Shown here: positions 19,003 through 27,395 of the stretch, in pieces | Position numbering within the stretch: the first letter of the stretch is position 1 | How the letters are laid out: every line of letters starts with the position of its first letter | Origin: Verrucomicrobiota bacterium | GTDB lineage: Bacteria > Verrucomicrobiota > Verrucomicrobiia > Limisphaerales > Fontisphaeraceae | Assembly: GCA_037139415.1 (NCBI GenBank) | Contig: JBAXGN010000017.1 | Coordinates: forward strand, 1 to 59,194 | DNA: 59,194 bases | Direction of reading: 5' to 3' | Program-made: the position numbers and the translations under genes | The notes under the pieces: model-generated | What the model saw: the letters and a program-made list of their open reading frames with translations, nothing else | Told to the model about the DNA's origin: nothing | The model's database searches: none

Positions 19003-19638
19003 TCATTTCGTATCCTGCTGGAGTTGTTCGAGGAGCCGATCCAACTCTGCCTCAGCTTCCATGACTTTACCCGCTTCGATCAGGGGCTTGAACTTCTCTT
19101 CCATCGTCCTGGCGATGGCCGATGGATCGCGCCCGCTATCCGACCATTTTTTCGCGCCTTCTTGGACGCGCTGAACTTTTTCCGTGAGCCGTTTGCGCGC
19201 GTCCTCCGCGAGTTGTTTGCCGCCATCCTTCGCGATCTCGCGCAGCTTGGTCTGCTGTTCTGGCGTCAGCAGATTCTTGATCTCCACCAGCAATCCGATA
19301 TGGAGATGCTTCAGTTCACGTTCGGAATCAAGCACCTTGTCAAGTTGCACAACGAGCGCTGCCTCATCCACGCGTTCCCGTTTCGCGAGGGTCGCGAGCG
19401 CCGCCGTTTCGCGTTCCAGTTGTTTCCGCAATTCCTCGGAACGCGGTTGCGTCTTCTCCACGCGGGTCCGGAAGGCCTCCCGCTGGTCCTGAGTCAGGCC
19501 GATCTGGTCGCGTGCCAGCAGGACGAGTTCCGGCGGGAAAAAGGCGCCGGCAAAAGGATCTGCCGCCGCAGCGGATTTATCTGCTGATGGCAGCGTGCAG
19601 ATCGTGGTGAGGAATGCGATGAAGGTAATGAGTTTCAT
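19003..19638 (-). CDS. Periplasmic Spy/CpxP-like (LTxxQ) protein
   Basis: A 211-residue exported protein with a signal peptide (about 1-25). It is highly charged and helical, with two LTxxQ-type motifs: LTQDQREAF near 48 and LTPEQQTKL near 123. LTxxQ proteins of the Spy/CpxP/ZraP group are periplasmic helical chaperones or stress and metal sensors that feed back on envelope regulators. It sits directly after the anti-sigma gene (36-nt gap), so a role in the sigma/anti-sigma envelope response is plausible. No metal-binding histidine cluster is evident. Confidence 0.7.
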   Translation of the reverse strand: MKLITFIAFLTTICTLPSADKSAAAADPFAGAFFPPELVLLARDQIGLTQDQREAFRTRVEKTQPRSEELRKQLERETAALATLAKRERVDEAALVVQLDKVLDSERELKHLHIGLLVEIKNLLTPEQQTKLREIAKDGGKQLAEDARKRLTEKVQRVQEGAKKWSDSGRDPSAIARTMEEKFKPLIEAGKVMEAEAELDRLLEQLQQDTK

Positions 19639-19674
19639 AATAGGTATGTTGTTTTTGTGTCAATTGCGGGGATG

Positions 19675-20133
19675 TCACTGGGGAAAGTCAGGCTGATTGA
19701 GCAGCGAAGCGGTCGGCGACATCCACGCAGGCAGCGTTGAAGCCGTCTCGACGGACAGTCGTGCGATGGTGTTTTGGGTTGAAACGATGGTGGCAGCAAT
19801 ATCTGCGTGCTCCCGCGAAGCACCGCGCTGCCTTGGAAGCAACACCAGCATGACGAATGCCACACAGGCCGCGGTGGCAGCAAGCCAACGCCAATACGGT
19901 GGTGCCGGGCGGGCGAGTAATTCCGGGAAGGTCGCTGTTCTGCTGGTCCCGTTCTCCGTGATGGTCACCATCTCCGCCGCCGCATCCAGCGCCACGTCGA
20001 GGTTCATGTAATCGAGATACAAGGCGCGCAGGTCCGCGTCCTCCTTCAGCGCCGCTTGCAGCGCGGCCGCTTCCGCCGCACTCGCCTGCCCATTCACATA
20101 GCGCTGAATCTGTTCGTGCCAGTGGTCGTTCAT
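19675..20133 (-). CDS. Membrane anti-sigma factor
   Basis: A 152-residue protein starting MNDHWHEQIQRYVNGQASAA, the typical N-terminal helix of anti-sigma domains that clasp ECF sigma factors. It has one membrane segment at about 82-100 (WRWLAATAACVAFVMLVLLP) and a short periplasmic tail. The ATG at 20133 overlaps the TGA of the sigma gene (ATGA, 20130-20133), so sigma and anti-sigma are coupled. It probably holds the sigma factor at the membrane until a periplasmic signal releases it. The histidines of a ZAS zinc motif are not clearly present. Confidence 0.8.
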   Translation of the reverse strand: MNDHWHEQIQRYVNGQASAAEAAALQAALKEDADLRALYLDYMNLDVALDAAAEMVTITENGTSRTATFPELLARPAPPYWRWLAATAACVAFVMLVLLPRQRGASREHADIAATIVSTQNTIARLSVETASTLPAWMSPTASLLNQPDFPQ

Positions 20134-20663
20134 GTGAGTTCCTCCCGCGCGATGGTGCGGCGCACGCACTCCAGCAGCGCCTGCCGGATGCGATGCAGCA
20201 GCTTGTAAAGGGACATCGCCGTCTGCCCTCGTTGCGCAGCGAGTTCATCCATGCGTGTGCCTTTGGCGTAGGCTGAGAGCACCAGCTTGCGCTGTGGCTC
20301 CGGCAGCTTTTGCAGACAGGTCTCCAGCGCTTCCCGCTGTGCCTCATGGCTCTGGGTGGCCGCTGCTGCATCATCGGCCAGCCGGTTTACCAGTGCGTCA
20401 TCAAAAACATGCCGGTCGCGTCCCCGGTCGCGCAAGTGCGCCAGCACCTCATAGCGCGCGACCCCAAAAGCCCACTTCCGAAAATCCCGTGTGGCGTCAA
20501 ACGTCGCGAACTTCTGCCATAGCACCACCGCGACCTCTTGCATGACTTCCGAGGCATCGGCGCGCGACGGCAGCAGCGAGCGAACGAACGTGCGCAACGC
20601 CGGCTCATGCTCCGCGAAGAGGCGGAGAAACTGGTCGTGATGTTGGTCGTTCAAGTCGGGCAT
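20130..20663 (-). CDS. ECF-type RNA polymerase sigma factor
   Basis: A 177-residue sigma-70 family protein. Region 2 spans about 12-80 (EVMQEVAVVLWQKF, FRKWAFGVARYEVLAHLRDR) and region 4 about 110-170 (CLQKLPEPQRKLVLSAYAKG, a helix-turn-helix, then LYKLLHRIRQALLECVRRTI). It belongs to the group common in Rhodopirellula and Verrucomicrobium. I choose the ATG at 20663 (MPDLNDQHHDQF); an alternative start lies four codons upstream. It heads the leftward unit with the anti-sigma, Spy-like, TolB-like and glycosidase genes, and likely activates its own operon, but I could not define its promoter. Confidence 0.88.
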   Translation of the reverse strand: MPDLNDQHHDQFLRLFAEHEPALRTFVRSLLPSRADASEVMQEVAVVLWQKFATFDATRDFRKWAFGVARYEVLAHLRDRGRDRHVFDDALVNRLADDAAAATQSHEAQREALETCLQKLPEPQRKLVLSAYAKGTRMDELAAQRGQTAMSLYKLLHRIRQALLECVRRTIAREELT

Positions 20664-20988
20664 AGAGCACGTCACCAGTTATCTCCAAAAGGACATACCA
20701 GTTGCCGAAAAATCTTTTGCGAATCGCTGATAAGAATTTGTTTTCGGGTCGGTTTCACGACCAAAAAACAGTAACCGGGTGGCGGATACCCTGCAAATGA
20801 AAAGCAGATGTTTGAGTTAAGGCTGGAGGCATCCTGACAAACCGGATTGCGCTTGACGGGGTAGGGGTGAGGATTATGCTTACTGGCATGGAAGCATGCA
20901 CAGTATCAAGGCGTTACCATGATGCCGCCGGTTCTCGGCGGGGCGTGATGATTGTGCGCCAGCAAGGGATTTTCAACCGCACCTGAGC
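20664..20988. other. Divergent intergenic region before the type I RM locus
   Basis: These 325 bp separate the sigma gene (leftward) from hsdR (rightward). No coding sequence is supported. A sigma-70-like promoter for hsdR is proposed at 20853-20880; I found no clear ECF-type promoter on the other strand. Confidence 0.5.
20853..20880 (+). promoter_or_regulatory. Candidate sigma-70 promoter for hsdR
   Basis: TTGACG (20853-20858) and TATGCT (20875-20880) are separated by 16 nt, about 110 nt upstream of the hsdR ATG. Both boxes are near consensus, but no experiment or alignment supports the site. Confidence 0.4.
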
Positions 20989-23343
20989 ATGCCCAGCGAA
21001 GCTGATACCTGCCGAAAGTTTGTGCTGCCCAAGCTCTATGCGGCGGGGTGGAACGACGATCAGATTGTCGAGCAACGCTCGTTTACGGATGGGCGCATTG
21101 TGGTGTCCGGCCCGAAGGTATGGCGGCGGGCGCAAAAGCGCGCGGATTACTTATTGCGCTACCGCACAAACGTGACGCTGGCCGTGGTGGAAGCCAAGCC
21201 CGCGCACAAGACGCCCGGCGAAGGGCTCCAGCAGGCCAAGGAATACGCGCAAATCCTGGACCTGAAATTTGCCTACAGCACCAATGGGCATGGCATCGTG
21301 GAATTTGATTTCATCACCGGCAAGGAAACGGTCGCGGATCAATTCCCCACGCCGGAGGCACTCTGGCAGCGGCTGCATGGGCACCTGGGGCTGAACTCCG
21401 CCGCGCAACAGGAACAGTACCTGGCGCCCGGCCCGGCGTCGTCCGGCAAGCTACTCCGCTATTACCAGGAGATCGCCGTGAACCGCATCATCCGGGCCAT
21501 CCTCAACGGGCAGACCCGCGTGCTGATTACGATGGCCACGGGCACCGGGAAAACGATGGTCGCCTTCTACATCTGCTGGCGGTTATGGGCCTCGCGCTGG
21601 AATCGCAAGCACGACCCGACGCGCAAACCGCGCATCCTGTACCTGGCGGATCGGAATTTCCTGGTGGATGATCCCAAGGATAAAACGTTTGCGGCGTTCG
21701 GCGATGCCCGGCACAAGATTGAGGGCGGGGTGACGGTGCTCAGCCGGGAGTTGTATTTTGCGACGTACCAATCCATTGCCAAGGACGAGCGCCGACCCGG
21801 CCTGTATAAAGAGTTTCCCAGGGATTTCTTCGACCTCATCATCGTGGATGAATGCCATCGCGGCAGCGCGCGGGATGACTCGAACTGGCGGGAAATCCTC
21901 GATTACTTTGAGCCCGCGTACAAGCTGGGCATGACCGCCACGCCGCAGCGCGAGGAGAACAAGGATACCTACCTGTATTTTGGCAACCCGGTCTATACCT
22001 ACAGCCTGAAGCAGGGGATTGATGACGGGTTCCTCGCGCCGTACCGGGTGCACCGGGTGGTCACGCAATGGGATGCCGTCGGATGGCGGCCCAGCAAGGC
22101 CGAACTGGACCGGTATGGCCGGGAAATCCCGGATGAGGTGTACCAGACCGCCGATTTTGAGCGTCGCGTGGCGCTGCGCGCCCGCACGGAGGCGGTGGCC
22201 CGGCACCTGACGGATTTTCTGAAAAAGACCGACCGCTTCGCCAAGACCATCGTGTTTTGCGTGGACCAGGAACACGCGTTGGAAATGAAGACGGCGCTCA
22301 ACAACCTGAATGCGGACCTGGTGCGGAATTATCCGAACTACGTATGCCGCGTGACTTCCGATGAAGGGGACGTCGGGCGCGGGCACATGCAAAAGTTCCA
22401 GGATGTGGAGACGGACCCGCAATCCCCCATCATCCTCACCACCTCGCAACTGCTGACGACGGGACTGGACGCGCCGACCTGCCGGAACGTGGTGCTGCTG
22501 CGGCTGGTGAATTCCATGGTGGAGTTCAAGCAGATCATCGGGCGCGGCACCCGGGTGCGGGATGAGTACGGCAAGCTCTGGTTCAACATCCTGGATTACA
22601 CCGGCTCGGCCACGCGCAATTTTGCCGATCCCAAGTTTGATGGGGATCCGGCCTTTGCCACGCAGGAGGAGATTGACAAACAGGGCAAAGTGAAAGCGAC
22701 CGAGGTACTCACGCCGGAGGAACCTGAAGACGCCACCGGCGAAATCAACGAAACCCCTTCACTACAGCCTTCCAGGAAGTATTACGTTGACGGTGGGCGG
22801 GTGGAGATTGCGGCGGACCTAGTCTATGAACTGGACGCCCATGGCAAGCAACTGCGGGTAGTCAAGCTGACGGATTACACCGCGGAGAACGTGCGCACGC
22901 TGGCGGCGAACCCAGAGGAACTGCGCGCCTGCTGGACAGATACGGAGCGCCGGGCGGAGATCATCGCCCAACTGGCGGATCGGGGCATAGACTTTCAGAC
23001 AGTGGCAACCCAGGCAGGCAAGCCGGAGGCAGACCCGTTTGATCTGCTGTGTCACCTGGCGTACAACGCGCCACTGCTGACGCGGCGGCAACGGGCGGAC
23101 CGGGTGAAAAAGCAGGAAACGGCGTTCTTCAAGTTCTTCGGTCCGGAGGCGCGGGAAATTTTGAATGATCTGCTGGAGAAGTATGCGACGGATGGGGAAT
23201 TGCAGTTCACCCTGCCGGATGTGTTGAAAGTCCGGCCCATCTCCGATCACGGTAATGTGAATGAGATTATCGGGAAATTTGGCGGGACGGAGAAGCTGAG
23301 GAATGCGGTAAACCAGTTGCAGGAACTGATCTATTCGGCTTGA
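20989..23343 (+). CDS. hsdR: Type I restriction endonuclease subunit R (EcoEI-like)
   Basis: A 784-residue restriction/translocase subunit of the shorter, EcoEI-like class. The N-terminal nuclease has the PD-(D/E)xK pattern, with Asp53 (RADYLL) and Glu68-x-Lys70 (VVEAK). The SF2 helicase motor has MATGTGKT (182-189), DECH (287-290), GMTATPQR and the late motif QIIGRGTRVRD. The C-terminus (about 600-784) is the helical HsdM/HsdS-contact region. The gene seems intact even though the companion hsdM is frameshifted. The start MPSEADTCRKFVLPKL is the usual family N-terminus. It is followed by dispersed repeats rather than directly by hsdM. Confidence 0.93.
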   Translation: MPSEADTCRKFVLPKLYAAGWNDDQIVEQRSFTDGRIVVSGPKVWRRAQKRADYLLRYRTNVTLAVVEAKPAHKTPGEGLQQAKEYAQILDLKFAYSTNGHGIVEFDFITGKETVADQFPTPEALWQRLHGHLGLNSAAQQEQYLAPGPASSGKLLRYYQEIAVNRIIRAILNGQTRVLITMATGTGKTMVAFYICWRLWASRWNRKHDPTRKPRILYLADRNFLVDDPKDKTFAAFGDARHKIEGGVTVLSRELYFATYQSIAKDERRPGLYKEFPRDFFDLIIVDECHRGSARDDSNWREILDYFEPAYKLGMTATPQREENKDTYLYFGNPVYTYSLKQGIDDGFLAPYRVHRVVTQWDAVGWRPSKAELDRYGREIPDEVYQTADFERRVALRARTEAVARHLTDFLKKTDRFAKTIVFCVDQEHALEMKTALNNLNADLVRNYPNYVCRVTSDEGDVGRGHMQKFQDVETDPQSPIILTTSQLLTTGLDAPTCRNVVLLRLVNSMVEFKQIIGRGTRVRDEYGKLWFNILDYTGSATRNFADPKFDGDPAFATQEEIDKQGKVKATEVLTPEEPEDATGEINETPSLQPSRKYYVDGGRVEIAADLVYELDAHGKQLRVVKLTDYTAENVRTLAANPEELRACWTDTERRAEIIAQLADRGIDFQTVATQAGKPEADPFDLLCHLAYNAPLLTRRQRADRVKKQETAFFKFFGPEAREILNDLLEKYATDGELQFTLPDVLKVRPISDHGNVNEIIGKFGGTEKLRNAVNQLQELIYSA

Positions 23344-23349
23344 AACGAA

Positions 23350-23437
23350 GACAGGATGAACAGGATTTACAGGATACCAAAACTCAGCAGATAAGGGAGT
23401 TTGGATTTTCATCCTGTTCATCTTGTTAATCCTGTCT
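23350..23437. repeat. ACAGGATGAACAGGATT repeat unit 1 (inverted pair)
   Basis: A left arm ACAGGATGAACAGGATT... (23351-23375) and an inverted right arm CATCCTGTTCATCTTG... (23411-23437) enclose about 35 nt, so the unit can fold into a long imperfect hairpin. It begins 7 nt after the hsdR stop. Confidence 0.75.
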
Positions 23438-23462
23438 CACACTTCGCATGAGGCATGATGAC

Positions 23463-23488
23463 GACAGGATGAACAGGATTTACAGGAT
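23463..23488. repeat. ACAGGATGAACAGGATT repeat, single arm
   Basis: A single left-arm copy immediately before the GxxExxY gene (ATG at 23495). A linker with GCATGAGGCATGATGA separates it from unit 1; a related linker precedes unit 3. Confidence 0.7.
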
Positions 23489-23494
23489 ACCAAA

Positions 23495-23905
23495 ATGGAA
23501 GACCAGGAATTAACTGAAAAAATCATCGGGTGTGCCATGAAAGTACACTCCACGCTGGGACCAGGCTTTCTGGAATCGGTGTACCACAAGGCTTTGGCTC
23601 ATGAATTGCGCAAGGCTGGCTTGAAAGTCGAATGCGAAAAACCCATTACCGTTTATTACGACGGCGTTCCGGTCGGTGATTTTTCAGCCGACATGCTGGT
23701 TGAGGATCGGGTGATGCTGGAACTCAAAGCCAACCAAACGTTGGTGCCCGGCAACGAAGTCCAATTGGTGAATTATTTGACGGCAACCGGCACCGAAATT
23801 GGGTTGCTGTTAAATTTTGGCGCGGAACGATTGGAGTTCAAACGGAAATCACGAACCTATCGTCCCAAAAAGCCAGGACAGGGTTTGATGGATTCCAAAT
23901 TGTGA
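23495..23905 (+). CDS. GxxExxY family protein
   Basis: A 136-residue protein with the naming motif GFLESVY at residues 24-30. A PD-(D/E)xK-like core is visible: Asp66 (FSADMLVED) and Glu76-Leu-Lys78 (VMLELKA), followed by QLVNYLTATG. Proteins of this family are widespread, often found among mobile or defence genes, and resemble small nucleases, but no function has been firmly shown to my knowledge. The gene is flanked on both sides by ACAGGATGAACAGGATT repeats, as if it had moved as a cassette between hsdR and hsdM. The ATG is only 6 nt from a repeat arm and no good ribosome-binding site is visible. Confidence 0.8.
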   Translation: MEDQELTEKIIGCAMKVHSTLGPGFLESVYHKALAHELRKAGLKVECEKPITVYYDGVPVGDFSADMLVEDRVMLELKANQTLVPGNEVQLVNYLTATGTEIGLLLNFGAERLEFKRKSRTYRPKKPGQGLMDSKL

Positions 23906-23926
23906 CCCTGATATGGATTTTATTAT

Positions 23927-24010
23927 GACAGGATGAACAGGATTTACAGGATGGCTAAATTCGGTTGATAGTATTCGGAATTTCATCTTGTTCATCTTGT
24001 TAATCCTGTC
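23927..24010. repeat. ACAGGATGAACAGGATT repeat unit 2 (inverted pair)
   Basis: Left arm 23927-23952 and inverted right arm 23984-24010 enclose a loop with GGCTAAATTCGGTTGATAG. It has the same architecture as unit 1 and starts 22 nt after the GxxExxY stop. Confidence 0.75.
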
Positions 24011-24036
24011 GCACCCCGCATGCGAGGCATGATTAT

Positions 24037-24124
24037 GACAGGATGAACAGGATTTACAGGATAGTTAAATTTAGCAGATAAGAGAATTCTGTTTTTTCAT
24101 CCTGTTAATCCTGTTAATCCTGTC
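24037..24124. repeat. ACAGGATGAACAGGATT repeat unit 3 (inverted pair)
   Basis: Left arm 24037-24062 and inverted right arm 24098-24124 enclose a loop with AGTTAAATTTAGCAGATAAG. It is preceded by a GCATGCGAGGCATGATTATGA linker (partly shared with the linker before 23463). Confidence 0.75.
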
Positions 24125-24150
24125 CTCAAAATAAATATCCGGGTTGTTTT

Positions 24151-24176
24151 ATCCTGTTCATCCTGTTAATCCTGTC
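24151..24176. repeat. ACAGGATGAACAGGATT repeat, single inverted arm
   Basis: One right-arm copy 12 nt before the hsdM ATG. It occupies the position where a ribosome-binding site and leader would lie. Confidence 0.7.
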
Positions 24177-24188
24177 TTTAACAAATTT

Positions 24189-25768
24189 ATGTCGTCACCA
24201 ACCACAGCACAGTCGCTCGGGTCGTTGCTCAAGTCCGCGCGTGATATCATGCGCAAGGACAAGGGGCTCAACGGCGACCTTGACCGTCTGCCGATGCTGA
24301 CCTGGATCATGTTCCTCAAGTTCCTGGATGATCTGGAGCAGCAACGGGAGGAGGAAGCCAAGCTGGCCGGGAAGAAGTTCCGCGCCGCCATCGAGCCGCC
24401 GTACCGTTGGCGGGATTGGGCCGCCAAATCCGACGGCATCACCGGGGATGAGTTGCTGGCTTTTATCAATAACGAGGAGGCCACGCGGCCCGATGGCAAG
24501 AAGGGGCCGGGCCTGTTCCGGTATCTGCGCACGCTCACCAGCGCCAACGGGGATGACCGCCGGGAGGTGGTGGCCACGGTGTTCAAGGGCGTGGATAACC
24601 GGATGAAAAGCGGGTATCTGTTGCGCGATGTCATCAACAAGGTCGCCGGCATCCATTTCACCTCCAGCGATGAGCTGCATACGCTGGGTTCCCTGTATGA
24701 ATCCATGCTGCGGGAGATGCGGGATGCCGCCGGGGATTCGGGCGAGTTCTACACGCCGCGCGCGGTGGTGCGGCTCATGGTCACGGTGACTGATCCGCGC
24801 CTGGGCGAGACGGTGCTGGACCCGGCGTCAGGCACGGGCGGGTTCCTGGTCGAGGCGTACAATCACTTGTCCAAACAGGTCAAGACGGTGGCGGATCGCC
24901 GGGTGTTGCAGGAGAAGAGTCTGCTGGGGTGCGAGCCGAAGCAGTTGCCGTATCTGCTCTGCCAGATGAACCTGTTGCTGCACGGGCTGGATGCGCCGCA
25001 GATTGATCCCGGCAACGCCCTCCGGTTCAAGTTGACCGATATCGGCGAGCGGGAACGCGTGGATGTGATCCTGACGAACCCGCCGTTCGGCGGCGAGGAG
25101 GAGAAGGGCATCCAGGGGAATTTCCCGGAGGATAAACAGACGGCGGAAACGGCCATGTTGTTTTGCAGTTGATCATGCGGAAGCTGCGGCGTAATCCAAG
25201 TGGCAGCGCCGTCTCGGCGCTGAACAGCGGAAAACCAAGCGGCGGGACGCCGCTTCCACATTTCGCGCGGGCGGCGGTGGTGGTGCCGAATGGGACGTTG
25301 TTCGGGGATGGGGTATGCGCGCGGATCAAGGAGGAGTTGCTCAAGGAGTTCAACCTGCACACGATTGTGCGGCTGCCCAACGGGGTGTTTGCGCCGTACA
25401 CCAGCATCCCGACCAATGTTTTTTTCTTTGACCGGTCCGGGCCGACTCAGGAGGTGTGGTATTATGAGCAGCCGCTGCCCGAGGGGCGGAAGAATTACAC
25501 GAAGACGGCACCGATCCAGTTTGAGGAATTCGCGTCGCTCGTCGCCTGGTGGACCGACCGGAAGGAAACCGGACAGGCCTGGAAGGTGCCTGCCGCGGAA
25601 CTGCTGGCCAACGGGTGCAACCTGGACCGCAAGAACCCGAGCGCCAAGGAAGACATTACGCATCTGCCGCCGGAACAGTTGGCGGCGGATATCTTGAAGA
25701 AGGAACAGCGGATTGCGGAGATCATGGGGAAGATCAATAAACTTCTCAGCATGCAGAAGCATGGCTAA
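24189..25768 (+). pseudogene. hsdM: Type I modification subunit M with one frameshift
   Basis: Two overlapping frames together make one HsdM of about 525 residues. Part 1 (24189-25172) has the helical N-terminal domain, the SAM-binding motif DPASGTGGFLVEAY (near 210) and catalytic NPPFGG (near 296), ending ETAMLFCS. Part 2 resumes at QLIMRKL and continues through RAAVVVPNGTLFGDGV to the C-terminus. The break is at TTTT (25161-25164): one more T would restore LFLQLIMRKL. It could be a real inactivating or phase-variable change, or a homopolymer sequencing error. An in-frame palindromic insertion (25198-25260) adds about 24 residues near the break. The ATG at 24189 gives the normal family N-terminus. 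Confidence 0.85.
25198..25260. repeat. Double-hairpin palindromic element inserted inside hsdM
   Basis: Two perfect 8-bp stems lie next to each other: CAGCGCCG-TCT-CGGCGCTG (25204-25222) and AAGCGGCG-GGA-CGCCGCTT (25237-25255). Outer bases AAGTGG and CCACAT nearly pair as well. In the HsdM frame the element encodes about 24 residues (SGSAVSALNSGKPSGG within it) that interrupt the normal RKL...RAAVVVPNG sequence. Its length preserves the frame. Confidence 0.7.
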
Positions 25769-25779
25769 CCTCCTGACGA

Positions 25780-26052
25780 ATGAGCACCCACATTCAAACT
25801 CAAGTGCCGTTTCGACTGGTGATCGCAGATAAACGCACCAACTCGGAGGGGCTACAACTTGCCGATATGGTGGCGCGGCCGGTGGCGCTGTCGGTGCTCC
25901 GCCCTGGCCAACCGAATCAAGCCTTTGAGATTCTGCGTTCCAAATTGTGGCAGGGACCGGATGCCAGTGTGGAAGGATATGGGTTGAAATGTTTTCCCGT
26001 AAAAAACGAAAGGCCACCGGGAAGTCCCAGTGACCCTACGCCGAACGGGTAG
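25780..26052 (+). pseudogene. C-terminal remnant of a DUF3800 protein
   Basis: The 90-residue frame matches only the C-terminal part of DUF3800 proteins: FRLVIADKRTNSEGLQLAD, MVARPVALSVLRPGQPN, FEILRSKLW, GYGLKCFP. The N-terminal two-thirds, including the family's acidic residues, is absent. DUF3800 genes are often found between hsdM and hsdS in type I loci, so this is probably the decayed remainder of such a gene. It begins 11 nt after the hsdM stop. Whether the fragment is translated is unknown. Confidence 0.65.
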
Positions 26053-26137
26053 TCCCATTCCAAATCTGATCGAAACCTACTCATGCAAACCAGAAAATTC
26101 AAGTCCAATTCGCATAAAAATGAACACGATGGAAAAA

Positions 26138-26164
26138 GACAGGATGAACAGGATGGACAGGATG
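26138..26164. repeat. ACAGGATGAACAGGAT repeat copy before hsdS
   Basis: A left-arm-like copy ending in GGACAGGATG, 43 nt before the hsdS ATG. No paired inverted arm is present. Confidence 0.65.
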
Positions 26165-26207
26165 AAAACCGCCGGATGTGGATGGGATTTACACCGAATT
26201 TATTAGC

Positions 26208-27395
26208 ATGAGCAAAACGTGGCCAAAGGTGAGGTTGGGTGAGGTGTTGAGGCACCGCAAGGAATTCATCACCATTGATGACCTTAAAAATTATCGGCGC
26301 CCGCGTGTTCAGCTTCATGTTCAAGGCATTGTCCTCCGCGATGAGGTGCCCGGCGCACTCATTAAGACAAAAACTCAACAAGTTTGCCAGGCAGGCGAAT
26401 TTCTCGTCGCCGAAATTGATGCAAAGGTTGGTGGTTTTGGCATCGTGCCCATGTTCCTTGATGGCTCAATTGTCAGCAGTCATTATTTTCTGTTTGTCGT
26501 AGATGAGTCCAAGCTTGACCGACGATTTTTAGACTTCTTTATCCGCACGCCTACGTTTTGCGAACAAGTTGCTGCACAAGGCTCAACCAATTACGCGGCC
26601 ATACGCCCAACCCATGTTCTTGGCTACGAAATCCCGTTGCCGCCGTTGGCGGAGCAGCGGCGGGTGGTGGCGCGGATTGAGGAACTGGCCGCCCAAATTC
26701 AGGAAGCCCAATCCCTCCGACAACAGGCCGTGCAGGAGGCGGAGGCGATTGTTGCCAATCAAATCAAAGCATTATTTGACGATGGCCAAGAGTCTGGATG
26801 GAAATACGGTTGCCTTGGCGATTACGTCGTTGATGACTGCTACGGCACATCGGAAAAGACTCACGACGACAGTTCGGCCACGCCGGTTCTTCGGATGGGA
26901 AACATTCAGAACGGTCGGCTTGACACACGCTGCTTGAAATATCTTCACATAGCAGAGAAGGAGCGGGCGAAGTTGCTCCTTACACGTGGCGACATCGTGG
27001 TGAATCGAACGAACAGCGCAGAGTTGGTTGGGAAATGTGCAGTGTTTGATCTGGACCGTGATTTTGCTTTTGCTTCTTACCTTATTCGCCTTCGTCTTGA
27101 CTCCGACAAAGCCGACTCGCGCTTGGTTGCGTCATACATCAATTCGCCTGCTGGCCGTGCATATATGTTCAGCGAACGAAAACAGATGACAGGGCAGGCA
27201 AACGTCAACGCGACGAAATTGAAAGCGTTGCCAATCGCTTTGCCGCCACTTCCCCAACAACGCCGGATCGTAGCCGAACTGGACGCACTACAGGCGGAGG
27301 TGGATGCCTTGAAACGGTTGCAAGGCGAGACCGAAGTGGAATTGGATGCATTGCTGCCCGCTATTTTAGACCGGGCATTTAAAGGAGAATTATGA
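26208..27395 (+). CDS. hsdS: Type I specificity subunit S
   Basis: A 395-residue HsdS with two target-recognition domains. TRD1 starts at MSKTWPKVRLGEVLRHRKEF, the first conserved helix region is PLPPLAEQRRVVARIEELAA near 145-170, TRD2 follows, and the second helix region is LPPLPQQRRIVAELDALQAE near 345-365. It ends LLPAILDRAFKGEL, the normal terminus. It determines the DNA sequence recognised by the RM complex. The ATG at 26208 is preferred; an upstream ATG at 26178 would add ten residues with no family match. The next gene overlaps its stop by 4 nt. Remnants of a second hsdS lie about 550 bp downstream. Confidence 0.9.
   Translation: MSKTWPKVRLGEVLRHRKEFITIDDLKNYRRPRVQLHVQGIVLRDEVPGALIKTKTQQVCQAGEFLVAEIDAKVGGFGIVPMFLDGSIVSSHYFLFVVDESKLDRRFLDFFIRTPTFCEQVAAQGSTNYAAIRPTHVLGYEIPLPPLAEQRRVVARIEELAAQIQEAQSLRQQAVQEAEAIVANQIKALFDDGQESGWKYGCLGDYVVDDCYGTSEKTHDDSSATPVLRMGNIQNGRLDTRCLKYLHIAEKERAKLLLTRGDIVVNRTNSAELVGKCAVFDLDRDFAFASYLIRLRLDSDKADSRLVASYINSPAGRAYMFSERKQMTGQANVNATKLKALPIALPPLPQQRRIVAELDALQAEVDALKRLQGETEVELDALLPAILDRAFKGEL

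Noticed and set aside
23350-24176. Possible CRISPR array because of evenly recurring repeats
   Set aside because: Units alternate in orientation, the spacing holds a gene, the intervening sequences resemble each other, and no cas gene is present.
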